Below are positions 42,672 through 52,851 of a stretch of 64,000 nt of DNA, piece after piece; position 1 is the first letter of the stretch, and the number at the start of each line of letters is the position of its first letter. This DNA comes from Diplonema papillatum (Eukaryota; Euglenozoa; Diplonemea; Diplonemida; Diplonemidae), in NCBI GenBank assembly GCA_030068145.1, contig JAPJBO010000777.1:44000-107999 (forward strand), read 5' to 3'. Both the position numbers and the translations under genes were made by a program. The notes beneath the pieces are model-generated. The model was not told where the DNA came from, searched no databases, and saw only the letters and a program-made list of their open reading frames with translations.

Positions 42672-43215
42672 AGGTTGTCATCACGCTGGCTGTAGGTTTC
42701 GAAGTTCCAGTACATAAGGCGGGTCTTGCTCCAACAGTATTGGCCAGAATTCAGAGGTCAGGACGACTTAAGCTAGTGTCGTCATGTAGAGTCCGACTGA
42801 GAGATCAGGTATTGTAACTTAAGGTTGTCTTCACGCTGGCTGTAGGTTTCGAAGCTCCAGTACCTAAGGCGGGTCTTGCTTCAACAGTATTAAAGCCAGC
42901 AGCACGAACAGTTCTAAGGCACTGCCCCGACTGCAGTACCCGCGCCGCAAGTGGCACGAGCAGCACGGAGTGCCAGCAACCTACTGAGATTCAGATGGCA
43001 TAGCAGGACGCCCGGGCCGAAGCAGCCGACGGACCACAGAGGCAAAGGTAGCAAAGGGAAGGCAGGCGCGGTCGGTTCGAGAAGCGGCTATAGTAGCGCA
43101 GAGAAGATGACGGGTACAGAGCAGTCCTGACCTCTGAATTCTGGCCAATACTGTTGGAGCAAGACCCGCCTTATGTACTGGAACTTCGAAACCTACAGCC
43201 AGCGTGATGACAACC
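42672..43215. repeat. Inverted repeats flanking a 350-bp loop
   Basis: About 94 bp at 42672-42765 (GTTGTCATCACGCTGGCTG...) recurs inverted at 43122-43215. A third, slightly diverged copy lies in direct orientation at about 42822-42895. The right arm is the start of the RNase H frame beginning at 43173. This may be a foldback remnant or rearranged LINE. Confidence 0.9.
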
Positions 43216-44630
43216 TTATCCCGTACGCACTCGGAATCTACGGGCCATTCATCCTCCCCGCTAATGGGCCCCTCACAACACTTGAACGCATGCATCGTCG
43301 TGCCCTTACCCTCATCCTGGGCTGTCGCAAAGGCGTCGCTGAATTCGCCGAGCAACAGGAGACTGGCATCCTCCCGATCCGCGCGCTCGCAAAGTGCAGG
43401 ATCGCGGCCCTCCGTGAGAAGGTTGAATTCAACAAGGTTCTGTGGGCGCACGAGCTTTCCCTAGACAAGCTCCTGAAGTCGACGTCCGACCCCATCCGCG
43501 AGAAAGCGGGCACGGACGGTTGCCGTCGGGAGCTCCGCGACTTCCATTTGTTCGCCCCCTGGGTTCCCAGGCCCGACGTCGAGATCTACACGTCGCTGAA
43601 AGTCCGCAAGCACGCCAGCAATGCGGAGAAAAAACAAGCGGTGCTGAAACGCCTGGCGGAACTACCCCACCCGGACTGCGTCGCCTGGCCAGACGGCTCC
43701 GTTGTACACGGTGACCCCCCTCTGCCCTCGATCTGCGACGCCAACGCCAGCGCTGCCCTACGCCCGTGGCTGAGGAGCACGGCGGACCGTACGACCTGGG
43801 GGGCTGCCGGCGTGTTTATTGATCTTGGGCCGTCGGTCACCATCAAGCCGGACCACGGCCTGCCCGTCAAGCCCACCGGCGACCGACGCACGTTCGATGC
43901 CTCTTTGCCCGCCGGCAAACACCCGCACAGCTACCGCGCCGAGGAGTTCGCGCTCTACAGCTGCCTGAAGTTCCTCCTGCGCCTCCTCCCGCCAACCCCG
44001 ACGCCGCTCAACATCCTCGTCCTCAGTGACTCTCAGTCACTCCTGATGACGCTGAGCCACGGCCCCCATTGCCAGACGCAGCCGTACCCAATCGCGATCT
44101 GGCTGCACCTGGCCGAGTTGGAGTCGCTGGGCTACACCGTGACGCTGCAGTTCGTCTTCGGCCACTGCGGCCTCGAAGGCAACGAGAGGGCGGACAAGAC
44201 CGCAAAACGTGGTGCACTCGCGTTCATGCGGGCGGCCACCGACGCCGCGGCCAAGAATCTACCCCCACCACTCTCGGCACGCCTCTGCGCCACGGCCGCT
44301 AACAGCCGCTATCGTTCCGTCCTCTGGCTGGAGAGCAGTGAAGCTGGAGCACGAGACGCCTTGGACAGGGCCACCCTCCTCAGGAACCCGTCGTCGTTCG
44401 CCAGGTTGGTCTCTGGCCGCCGCATCCCCCGCCCCAAGCACTTGGCACCACGGGCGGAAAGAGAGGTGTGGGCCTCCACCGTCAGGTGGGCCCCCACCGT
44501 CAGGTGGGCTAGGCTAGTTCCGGGGTGGCTCCCTGGGAGGGACAGGGACGGGGTTAGTCACGCCTTAGCAGTCCCAGGGCCTCTCCCCACCCACCTGTAT
44601 GTGTTCTCGTGGTCACCGCTACCGCGTTGA
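43173..44630 (+). pseudogene. LINE C-terminal fragment with RNase HI domain
   Basis: A 485-residue frame. The first 15 codons come from the inverted repeat; LINE-like sequence starts at about IYGPFIL (RMHRRALTLILGCRKG is typical of the post-RT region). The RNase HI domain has WPDGSV, SYRAEEFALYS, LVLSDSQSLL and GHCGLEGNERADKTAK, giving the D-E-D-D set seen in Ingi/I-type elements. RT and endonuclease are absent, so it is a 5'-truncated remnant of a LINE different from the intron 3 and RLE families. Confidence 0.78.
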
Positions 44631-45585
44631 CCTTTCCCGAGAACACATCAAAACATGCGTCATAACTCGGCAGTTCTTCCCCTTCACTGACGTTCGCTAG
44701 GTATTGCCCCATTAAGTCAGCCTTCTTCCTGTCATCAAAGACAGTCTCTCCTTGTACGATAAGTGGCGGAATCACACAGTCAGGCCTCACCTCCGAGCTC
44801 ACCTGTATCGCTTTATAGGCCTGTCTGATGGTGGAGATCCGAGAGAGTCGCGAGGTATTCGATGCCAGTGTTTTGGTTTTTTCTTCAGCGATCAGTCCAT
44901 TAATTCTACTTTGGGTTGCTTGAAGAGAGTTCTCAAGGTCATTACACGAAATTCCAACTACTTTGTTGCGTATAATCTCAGCACGTAGCAAGTCTCTTTC
45001 TTGCATAGCCTCCTTGACTGCCTCAGTAAACCAGGTATTACCCCGTCTTTTACCACAACGTGGCACGCACTTATCTCTCGTCGAGATCAATGACTTCGTA
45101 AACCGTTTCGCCAGCGTTGTAGTGTCATTTATTGATTTGAGGCGCCGCTGCTGACAGTCAACATCCGCCATGTACTGTCCCCAGTCGGCTTTGCCCCAGG
45201 CAAAGTCATTCACGTGTTTAGGTTCATTTGGAAACAAACAAGGAAGAGATACAAGCATTGGAAGATGATCTGAGCCACCGGACCGCTTCAGTACCCTCCA
45301 GTTGGCTGACTCCCACTCGATAGGTGCAAGAAAAATGTCGGGTGACGTATTTGATTGTGGTCGCGTAGAGATTGAGGGATCGTTCAATACGGCCAACTCA
45401 GATTGAAGTATCCATTCAAACAGAATTGGTGCAAGTCGATTACTAGGATGGTTGGTGGTAGCCCTGTTTTCCCACAAGGGATGATGGAGGTTCACATCGC
45501 CCCCAATGATGGCTGAGGAGGAAGGCAATAGAGTCGGATCAAAGTAGTCAATACGCTCCTCGGAGGAGACAAGGAACCACCTCAC
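44554..45585 (-). pseudogene. LINE AP-endonuclease fragment
   Basis: GGDVNLHHPLW, RLAPILFEW, LNDPSISTR and SDHLPMLVS are the central and C-terminal motifs of an APE-type LINE endonuclease. The N-terminal third is missing: a stop lies just upstream of 45585. A linker (WFTEAVKEAMQERDLLRAE) follows, and the frame ends before the RT. It converges tail to tail with the RNase H fragment near 44600, so the two are rearranged or independent insertions. Confidence 0.75.
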
Positions 45586-45591
45586 CTGTTC

Positions 45592-45974
45592 TCAAGAACT
45601 AACCCGAGGCAGGTATCCACCGTACCGATAACCGATAACCGATAACCGAGGAAGCAAGTCCCCTTTTTTTTTCAATTCCGGACCAACTTGGCTACTGAAG
45701 CAACGAACGAACGGAGTCTCAGCTGGAAAGCTGGCGACCAGGTGGGAATTACTACCACAGGCAACTGACAGCGCGACAATCGCCGGAAACACACCGACCG
45801 CGACTGGTAAAGCCTGGCACGCCAGGACATCATTACCAAAACAGCGGCAAGAAACAAGGGGAGGGCGGGCAAGAAACAATCCCACTGAACCCCCCCACAA
45901 CCATACCAAGAACGAACGAAAGGAAACAGAAAACAAACAAACGCCCCAAGGATGAAGAGAAGGCACAAGGAACC
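45592..45974. other. Spacer between LINE remnants
   Basis: It contains a short AACCGAT tandem repeat near 45628-45650 and a T run near 45662. No gene seen. Confidence 0.5.
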
Positions 45975-48900
45975 TTTTTTTTTTTTTGGAGCGCGGGACA
46001 CTGTACTTGCCATGTTGGTACAGCGGGGCTGCCGGTATCCGGTTGCTTCCGGAGCGGTAGTCCAAAGAAATGCTTCTTCAGCACACAGTGAACGCCACCT
46101 CACTGCGACCTGGGCTGGCCTGCATCTGAGTGCAGGTCCGACCAGGTAAAAAAACCCGCGATGCAGTGACTCTTCCCCCTGCATCAGGGTGGATTCGCTT
46201 CGTCCGGTCGCGCCCCACCAGATGCAATTACGATCCTCGCCACCCCTTGGGCTATAGAAAAGCTCAAGCGGTGGAAGAGGTCCTGGCAGGCGGCCGAAGC
46301 GGTCCGGTCTTCACGGAGGGCGTTCGCGCGGGCGATGTGCCGCAGCTCCGTGATTGCTCCTGGGCACCAGGCCCCGAACGTGTCTACAACTAGCGGCACC
46401 GCTCGCCACTCCCGCGGGTCCGGCTCATTTGCGATGATCCTGTTGTAGACACGCTCCTTGACGGCAACAGCATACGCGGCTGCTGCGCCCCCTGGCTCCG
46501 CTGCGGCCCTGGTCGCGTAGTGGGGCTGCGAGAGCTGTAGGGGGTATGTGACTGCGACGTCAAGTAGGACGGTGGTGCCGTCCCGGACGTAGCTGATGTC
46601 CGGGCGCTTGCGCCGCGTGTTCGCGAACACGGCTCGCTCGATCGAGGGGCCCAGCAGCCCTCGACGTGCGAAGTCGGCGACAATGTCCCGAAGCGCGTTG
46701 TGCAGGCGCGTCCGGCGGCCGCTGCCGAAACACGTTTGGGCGTGCGAGCCGATGACGTCGGTCGCCCCGTGCCCGCAGAGGCGGCACTCCCCTGGCGCGG
46801 CCGCAATTGGCAGCCCCAGCCGAAGGCGTACTGCCACCGCCAGTTCGGCCGAGGACAACCACATCCCGGTATCCGCTTCCGGGTTGCCGTACAGCCACGC
46901 CGAGGCGTGCTTGCCGGAGCTGCTTTGGATCCTCGCCCGGATCCGGTCTTGCGCCTGGGACAGGGCCGCTCCCTGCAGTTGGCTCGAGCGGGCGAGCTCC
47001 TCCGTTAGCAGGTCGAGGAGGTTCTTCCGCTTCTCGGTGGCCAAGGCGGACGACCACACCTTCTGTCCTCGCCCCTCGTACTGGGTCCGCGCCTGCATGA
47101 CGTCCTGGATCTTCTCCAGGACGGACTCATACGTTGCAAGGCGCGGGTCCGCGAGGGACGCTTGGACGGTGTCGTCCTGCTGCCACGTGAGGCGTGGCCC
47201 CAGGGCCTCGGACACGAGGGCGGGGAGATGCGTCCCCCCATCTAGTGCCGCCGCGATGTGCGCAATCCCTGTCACGTCTGCGCAGCTGTGGAGGCCGAGG
47301 CCACCCATCCTGACCGGGAGGGACGCTTGTGTCCACGCCGCCTCGTCGGTCTGTATCCCGGTGATAGTCGCGAGACAGGACTGGGTGGCCCGGTCGACTC
47401 CCGCGAAGTCGAAGACGGACCCCGTCGCGCGCATGAGATGTACTACGCCGACGAAGCCCGCACAGAACTTCGTTAGCGTGAGCGCCACGTGCGCGTCGGG
47501 CAGGGACGCTATCATCCTCAGCTTCCTCTCCGCACCCTGTGCCGCCCGCTCGACGAACGCGTGGATCTTCTCTGGCGAGCCACACGGGACTCCCAGATGC
47601 TCGATCTCGTCGAGCGAGCACGTCTCGATGCCTTGCAGGCCGTCGGGTATCTCCGCCCCCGCCGCGATCGCCAGTCTGCACTTGCCCCGGTTCAGGCGCA
47701 GTCCGACGGCCGCTGCCCGCCGCTCGTATCCCTGCAGCCAGCGCGCGATCGCGTCGAGGTCTCCGCCTGACACTCCATCGTCAAGGTAGAATGTCAGGAG
47801 ATCGAGGTCGGCTTGGCTCAACGCTGAATGGCCGAGCGCTGCCTCCGGCCCCCCGACTTCCGGCTGCCCTTGTCCCTCCGGGCCCTGCGGCTCGGGCTCG
47901 GCTCCTGGGGCCCCCAACTCGACCGCCGGCGGGATTTCCGGGGCCGGCAGGACCTGGGCTGGTCCGGGGTCGACGTGCGCTATCCCCTGCGGCTCTGCCG
48001 CCCCCGGGGGGGGGCCGGCCTGGGCCGGGACTGCCGGTGGCCCTTGAACTGGTGCCAGCTCGCGCGCTGGCTGTCCCTGGGGCGCCGCTTCGTCCGCCGC
48101 GACCGGCGCGCCTGCTGGGCCTGCAGGTCCGACTGGTGGCGGCGGCACGACGCCCTCCCCTGGCCCGGGTGGGTCCGCCGGGCCGGCCGGCGGCGCCGCT
48201 GCTTCGGCCGGTGGCGGCGGCGGCGAGACGACGTCGTGCATCGCCAGGCTGAAGAGCAGGGGCCCCAACGGGTCCCCCTGCTGCACCCCGCACTCAGATG
48301 TGAGCGTCTTGTCCCCCACCTGCAGGATGGAGTGCTTGCCGTACGCCGCCTGGGTGTAGGCCAGGACCTGGGGGGCATGCCGGCTGGCGCTGCGGATGAT
48401 CGCCTCCCTCTGCAGGGAGTTAAATGCGTTCTCCAGGTCCACCTGGAGGACGCCCTTACTTGCCCCGCCCTCCCTGCGGTACAAGGCCGCCACCCTCCGG
48501 ACGGCCAGGACCCCGGCGTCCGCGCCGGCCTTCACGCCTACTCCGACCTGCCCGCTTCGCAGGAGGACGTTCTGGCCGAGTTCCTTGACCGCCCGGTCGG
48601 ACGCGAGGACCTTGCCGGCTACCCTCCTCAGAATCTCGCCGCAGGCGATGGGCCTGATCCCGCCCGTCCTTTTGACCAGTGGGACCAGCTTGGCCCCGTA
48701 GAGGTATGGCCTGGCGGCCGTCGGTACCCTCCCGGACGAGACCGCCCAAACGGCATCCGCCACGGCCTCCTTGAAGGAGCCGGAGCTGTCCCACAGGTCT
48801 AGCAGGTGCTGAGCTGACAGCCCGGAGGGGCCGGCCGCCGTGCCCTTCGGCATCTTCTTGAGCAGCCTCCGCACGGCGCTCGGCGCGGGCCGCGCCACGT

Positions 48901-49762
48901 TGGGGATCTGCATCGCTGGGTCGCCCTGCCACTCCTCGGCGGCCGGGTGTAGGTCTCTGAGCTGTGCCAGGGTGGCTTCGTCCGACGGGGCCGTCTGTGC
49001 TGCCGACAGCGCAGACACGGCTCGCGAGTAGCACCTGTCGCGCGCCCTCTTGATGACCTGGCGCACGGTGGGACCGTCCAGGTCGTCAACTGACCTGACC
49101 GCCGTCTGGAGCTCGACCCTGTAGTCCAGGTCGTCCTCGACTGGGTAGGCGCGCCGGCGCGCGCGGCCTTGTGCCTTCCCAGCCGTGATGGCCTGGGCCT
49201 CAGACCAGAGGGTCTCGAACAGGCCGTCCCTCCAGAGTCGAACCCGCCGGCGGAGGGCTTCCGTCACTGCCCTTCGGCCCCCCCGCGTGGTGGCGGCCAG
49301 GACGAGCGGGGCGAAGGCGTATACCCGCAGCCACCCCGCGTCGTCTGATGCCGCTCGCAGCACGGTCTCGAACAGGGCCGCTACCTGCGGCTTCGCCGTC
49401 GTGGGCACCCTGTTCAGCGTGGGCACATTGGCTGCGGCCACCTGGGCAAAGGTGAACGGGAGCGCCGCCCCTTGGAACACCCTGCCTTGGGCCGCGCCCA
49501 CCTCTGGGGCTTGGGGGGGCGGAGGCCTGGGTGCCGGATCCTGTCCTGCTGCCACGCGGGCTCGGTAGGCCCGGGATCGCGGACACCAGTTGCAGTGCCT
49601 GCCCCTTCGTTCGCCTGCCCCTGCTGCGTTCCGGCAAATGCAGGCGGCCGCCGCGCCTTGTGACCCGACTGGCTGCGCCGGGATCGGTGGCTGCGGCTGC
49701 GGCTGCGGCTGCGGCGGTCCGGCGGGGCCCGCCCCGGCCGGGGCCGCGGGAGCGTCTCCCGG

Positions 49763-49918
49763 AGGTCCGGGGTTGGGCTCAATGTCCCCGTCGACACAGA
49801 GGTCGTCCCCTCCTCGCCCGGAGGAGACGAACTCTGCCGCGGGGACGTCCGTGGCGCTGGCCGCTGCTTGGGCCGGGCGGCCTTGAGAGCGTGGGCCCGG
49901 GTGGCGGGGGACGTCCCC
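49763..49918 (-). other. Tandem 2A-like motifs in LINE-A
   Basis: Two modules share the upstream GRGGDDxCxDGD. The first ends GDVPRHPGP (49892-49918) and the second GDIEPNPGP (49763-49789). The second fits the ribosome-skipping 2A consensus D(V/I)ExNPGP exactly; the first has H in place of N and may be inactive. Confidence 0.75.
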
Positions 49919-50307
49919 GTCGTCGCACGGGTCGTCCCCACCCCTGCCCAACGACACGTGCCCCGCCGGTCCCGCCAGGTGCGCTGCCCTGATGCTGTCC
50001 GGGAACAGGACAGGCGTCAGCGGCTGGCTGGGCTGCGAAGCCTGGGCCGAGGGGGTTCGCCCCATGGCTGTGCCCCTCCCCCGGCCGGGGGCGGCGGGTG
50101 CATGCAGGGCGTGTGGTGGCGCCACCCTGTCCCTGACCCGCGCGGCGAGAGCCCGCACTGACGCGGCGAACCCTGCCCCCCGCCCTTCGCCGACGACTGG
50201 CCTCTGCCTCACGGGCGCCGGCGTCCCGTCTGGCGAACGCGACGCGGGGCGCTTGGTGCCCTTGGTCGGTCTCTCCGGCTCGGACCCGCAGACCTCATCC
50301 AGGAGGC

Positions 50308-50317
50308 GCTGGTTCGC
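50308..50317. repeat. Target duplication of outer MULE, left
   Basis: GCTGGTTCGC, repeated at 62632-62641. A length of 9-10 bp is typical of MULEs. Confidence 0.93.
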
Positions 50318-50720
50318 GGGCTGGTGCCCATTACAGTACGGTTTTGTTAGATTTGCCCATTACAGCACGGTTTTCTTAGATTTGCCCATTCGGTATTTTC
50401 GAGTGCCCATTACAGCACGGTTTTCTTAGATTTGCCCATTCGGTGCCTCAAAAAGTGTCACTTGCAGGGTTCGTCCCCGAAAAAGTGCCACATGCAGGAC
50501 TCGAACTCACGACCTTCAGACCTTCCGCTGCATTGTGACTGTGACACCCACATTTTGGACGACGGACAATGGGCTGTCACTGGGCAGAGCTGTCAGCCGC
50601 ATTTTTGGCCATCTAACCATAAAGTAGCCACAATCCTTGGCTCGTTTTGTGGCACAAAGTAGCCACAAACCGACTGGCGGACACAACTTCAGATGGGGTT
50701 TTTGGACGGAGCTGCTACAC
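50318..50720 (+). repeat. Outer MULE left TIR
   Basis: It matches the reverse complement of 62350-62631 and continues in 51800-51943. It holds three CCCATTACAG sub-repeats and, on the minus strand, a tRNA-like B box (GAGTTCGAGTCC) followed by a T run. Confidence 0.92.
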
Positions 50721-51025
50721 CTATCCTGGTGCGGCACTCATTGGCGGTAAACCTCTGTAGTAGTAGGTTGAACTTGATATGCAGCAACAATCTGTGACGA
50801 TGCCTGTGAAGACTGCACAAGCCGCAACAGACTACCTCTTTGCACGCGTCGTGTCGTGCTTCGGTCGCTTACTGCCCCGCGTACTGTTTGTCTCCGGTGC
50901 GCGCTTCACGTCCCGATGTGCAGTTTGACGACGAGCTCGAGGAACCACCAGATGATTCGGCGCACTTCCTTTTCTCCCACTGTCCCCGCGGCGAGATCTC
51001 GACTCCCCTGTGTTTTGTTTCACCT

Positions 51026-51066
51026 GCTCGTCTCCGCGGCTCCGCTTCGGAGCCGCGGAGACGAGC
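51026..51066. other. Perfect 19-bp hairpin in outer MULE
   Basis: The arm GCTCGTCTCCGCGGCTCCG is separated by only CTT from its exact complement. A possible structured RNA or recombination by-product; no T run follows, so it is not an obvious terminator. Confidence 0.9.
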
Positions 51067-51934
51067 TGGGTAACAGTGGGTTCGTGGGCGGCCACCTGCT
51101 TCTCGTTCGCAGGCGGCTGCTGCGTCCTCGGCTTCTTGTGGGCGCTTCCCCCTGCTTGCTCGTCGTCGCGTCGCGCGTCGCGCTTCCGCTGGGTGCAAGG
51201 CGCCGTCCGTCCATGTTGCTTGCACGTTCACCGTTCGGTGGTCCCGCGGCCGACCCGCTTGTCCCGGTAGTAGTAGGAATTATGCACACAGATTCGTGCA
51301 TAATTCACTTCGCGCGGGTGACAGACCCGTTCTACAGTTCTGTAGTACAACTTCCACTTCTTCTTACGATTTCTGTCCGATAGCCTCTTCAGAACCAGCG
51401 ACCTCGAGACCGCTGCAGAGAGCGGTAAAGTACCACAGCAGCCAGTCCGATTTGAATGATACTAGAAAGCTGCAAAGAAAAGGTATGGTCGAAGCTGGCA
51501 GGGGGCGGTGAAAATGGCGAGGGGTTTTGCTCCGCAGAAAATGCGTGCAACGTCAGCCTGGCGAAGGGGCCGCAACTTGAAGGACCCAAAACTTGGACCC
51601 AAATGGTGCCAAAACCGGGAACCAAATTGAGAACCCAAAACTTGAACCTAAACCCTAAGCTCGGATCCAGACCCAAAACTTGACAGTCACACTGACTAAT
51701 GGATACGGGTAGCAGATTCGGACTCTCATCATTCGGGTGGCCATTTTCTTCTCAGTCTTGGCCGGCGACGTGGTTCAGCAGAATTTCAGCCAGAAACGGC
51801 GTAGCAGCTGGCCCAAAAGCTGGCCCTAAAACCCGTCAACCTCATCTGAACTTCTGACAGACTGAAGGTGTCCACCTGACCACAAAGGTAGCCACAAGGT
51901 TGTGGCTACTTTGTGGTCAAGTGGGCCACAATGT

Positions 51935-51943
51935 GGCTGACAG
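51935..51943. repeat. Target duplication of inner MULE, left
   Basis: GGCTGACAG, repeated at 62341-62349. Both copies lie in the right subterminal region of the outer MULE. Confidence 0.92.
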
Positions 51944-52265
51944 GAGTCAATACCCAAGATAGTACGGTTTTTCTTAGAGTTGATCAAGATAGTACATGTT
52001 TCCTTAGAGTTACCCATTATAGTACATACCTCTTAGAGTTGACCAAGATAGTACATGTTTCCTTAGAGTTGCCCATTATAGTACATCCCAAGATAGTACG
52101 GTTTTCCTTAGAGTTGATCAAGATAGTACATGTTTCCTTAGAGTTACCCATTATAGTACATACCTCTTAGAGTTGCCCATTATAGTACATATTTCCTTAG
52201 AGTTGCCCATTATAGTACATGTTTCCTTAGAGTTACCCATTATAGTACATATTTTGTTAGAGTTG
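51944..52265 (+). repeat. Inner MULE left terminal region, ten sub-repeats
   Basis: About ten copies of TTAGAGTTgCCCATTATAGT-type units. A three-unit block beginning CCCAAGATAGTACGG is itself duplicated (51953 and 52087). The right end has about five units, so the arrays differ in length. Confidence 0.93.
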
Positions 52266-52851
52266 TTGATTATCACTCATTCCACGTAGTTCGTGTGCAT
52301 AGTACCGTCTCTTAATGAGACTTATCAGAAACCAGGAATTAGTTGTGGTCAGGGTCACTCAACAGCTCAGCAACAGGGCTGTCCAGGCCTTGTGACCCCG
52401 GATGGGGTTTTCCCCCTTTGTTCCTGTCGACGTCTTGTGTCAACAGGAACCTTTCTTTTGTGTTGAATTGTTTCTGTTTTCCTTTTTCTGCTGGGTCTGC
52501 TTGCTGGGTTGTTTGTGTGAGCAGGGTTTTTCTTTTGCTTGTCAGAATTGTGTCTGTTTTCCTTTTTCTGTTGGGTCTGCTTGCTGGGTTATTTGTGTGG
52601 GCAGGGTTTTTATGGGGGTTTGCCCTGCCTTCTTTTGAATGCTTTGATGTTTGGCTTGAACCTGGCTCCGGGGAAGCAAGGGTGGAATGCAGGCCGAAAC
52701 CTGTCTACAATGACGACAGTGATTTCGTTTTCCTGGGTCGTGTGATTTTTAGACTTCTTTGTCGGTTAGTTTTGTCAACTTTTGGTCTTGACGCAGACTT
52801 GGCGTGTGGCTGCAACCTGGCCCCGGGAAAGCAAGGCTGAAACAGGGGTGT

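Larger units (their letters stand above)
45975..50317 (-). mobile_element. LINE-A, 3' portion (RLE-type LINE split by a MULE)
   Basis: The 3' end is a 13-nt poly(A) (T run 45975-45987) after GTGTCCCGCGCTCC. The body reads to 50317, where it meets the outer MULE; the remaining 5' portion is 62632-64000 and beyond. The coding frame is in the same phase on both sides of the MULE, counting the 10-bp duplication once. The element is at least 5.7 kb. Confidence 0.92.
46184..50317 (-). pseudogene. LINE-A polyprotein, RT and restriction-like endonuclease part
   Basis: The frame is open from the MULE junction to TGA at 46184. In order: KRPASRSP motif, two 2A-like motifs, a small zinc motif (CICR...H..WC), then RT (KKMPKGTAAGPSG, GIRPIACGEILRR, LQVDLENAFNSL, CGVQQGDPLGPLL, FYLDD at about 49212 residues-equivalent position 47790). 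Near the C terminus are CRLCG...H...C and RPDISYVRDGTTVLLDV, the zinc knuckle and PD-D core of the restriction-like endonuclease found in R2/NeSL-type LINEs. It would nick DNA and reverse-transcribe its own RNA there. A Pro/Ala-rich insert separates GPLL from the YLDD motif. Apart from the MULE insertion the frame has no stop, so the interruption is recent or the copy young. Confidence 0.88.

Noticed and set aside
51953-52265. Regular direct repeats that resemble a CRISPR array
   Set aside because: The intervals are not unique spacers, no cas genes occur, and the mirror-image array at the other end shows they are MULE terminal sub-repeats.
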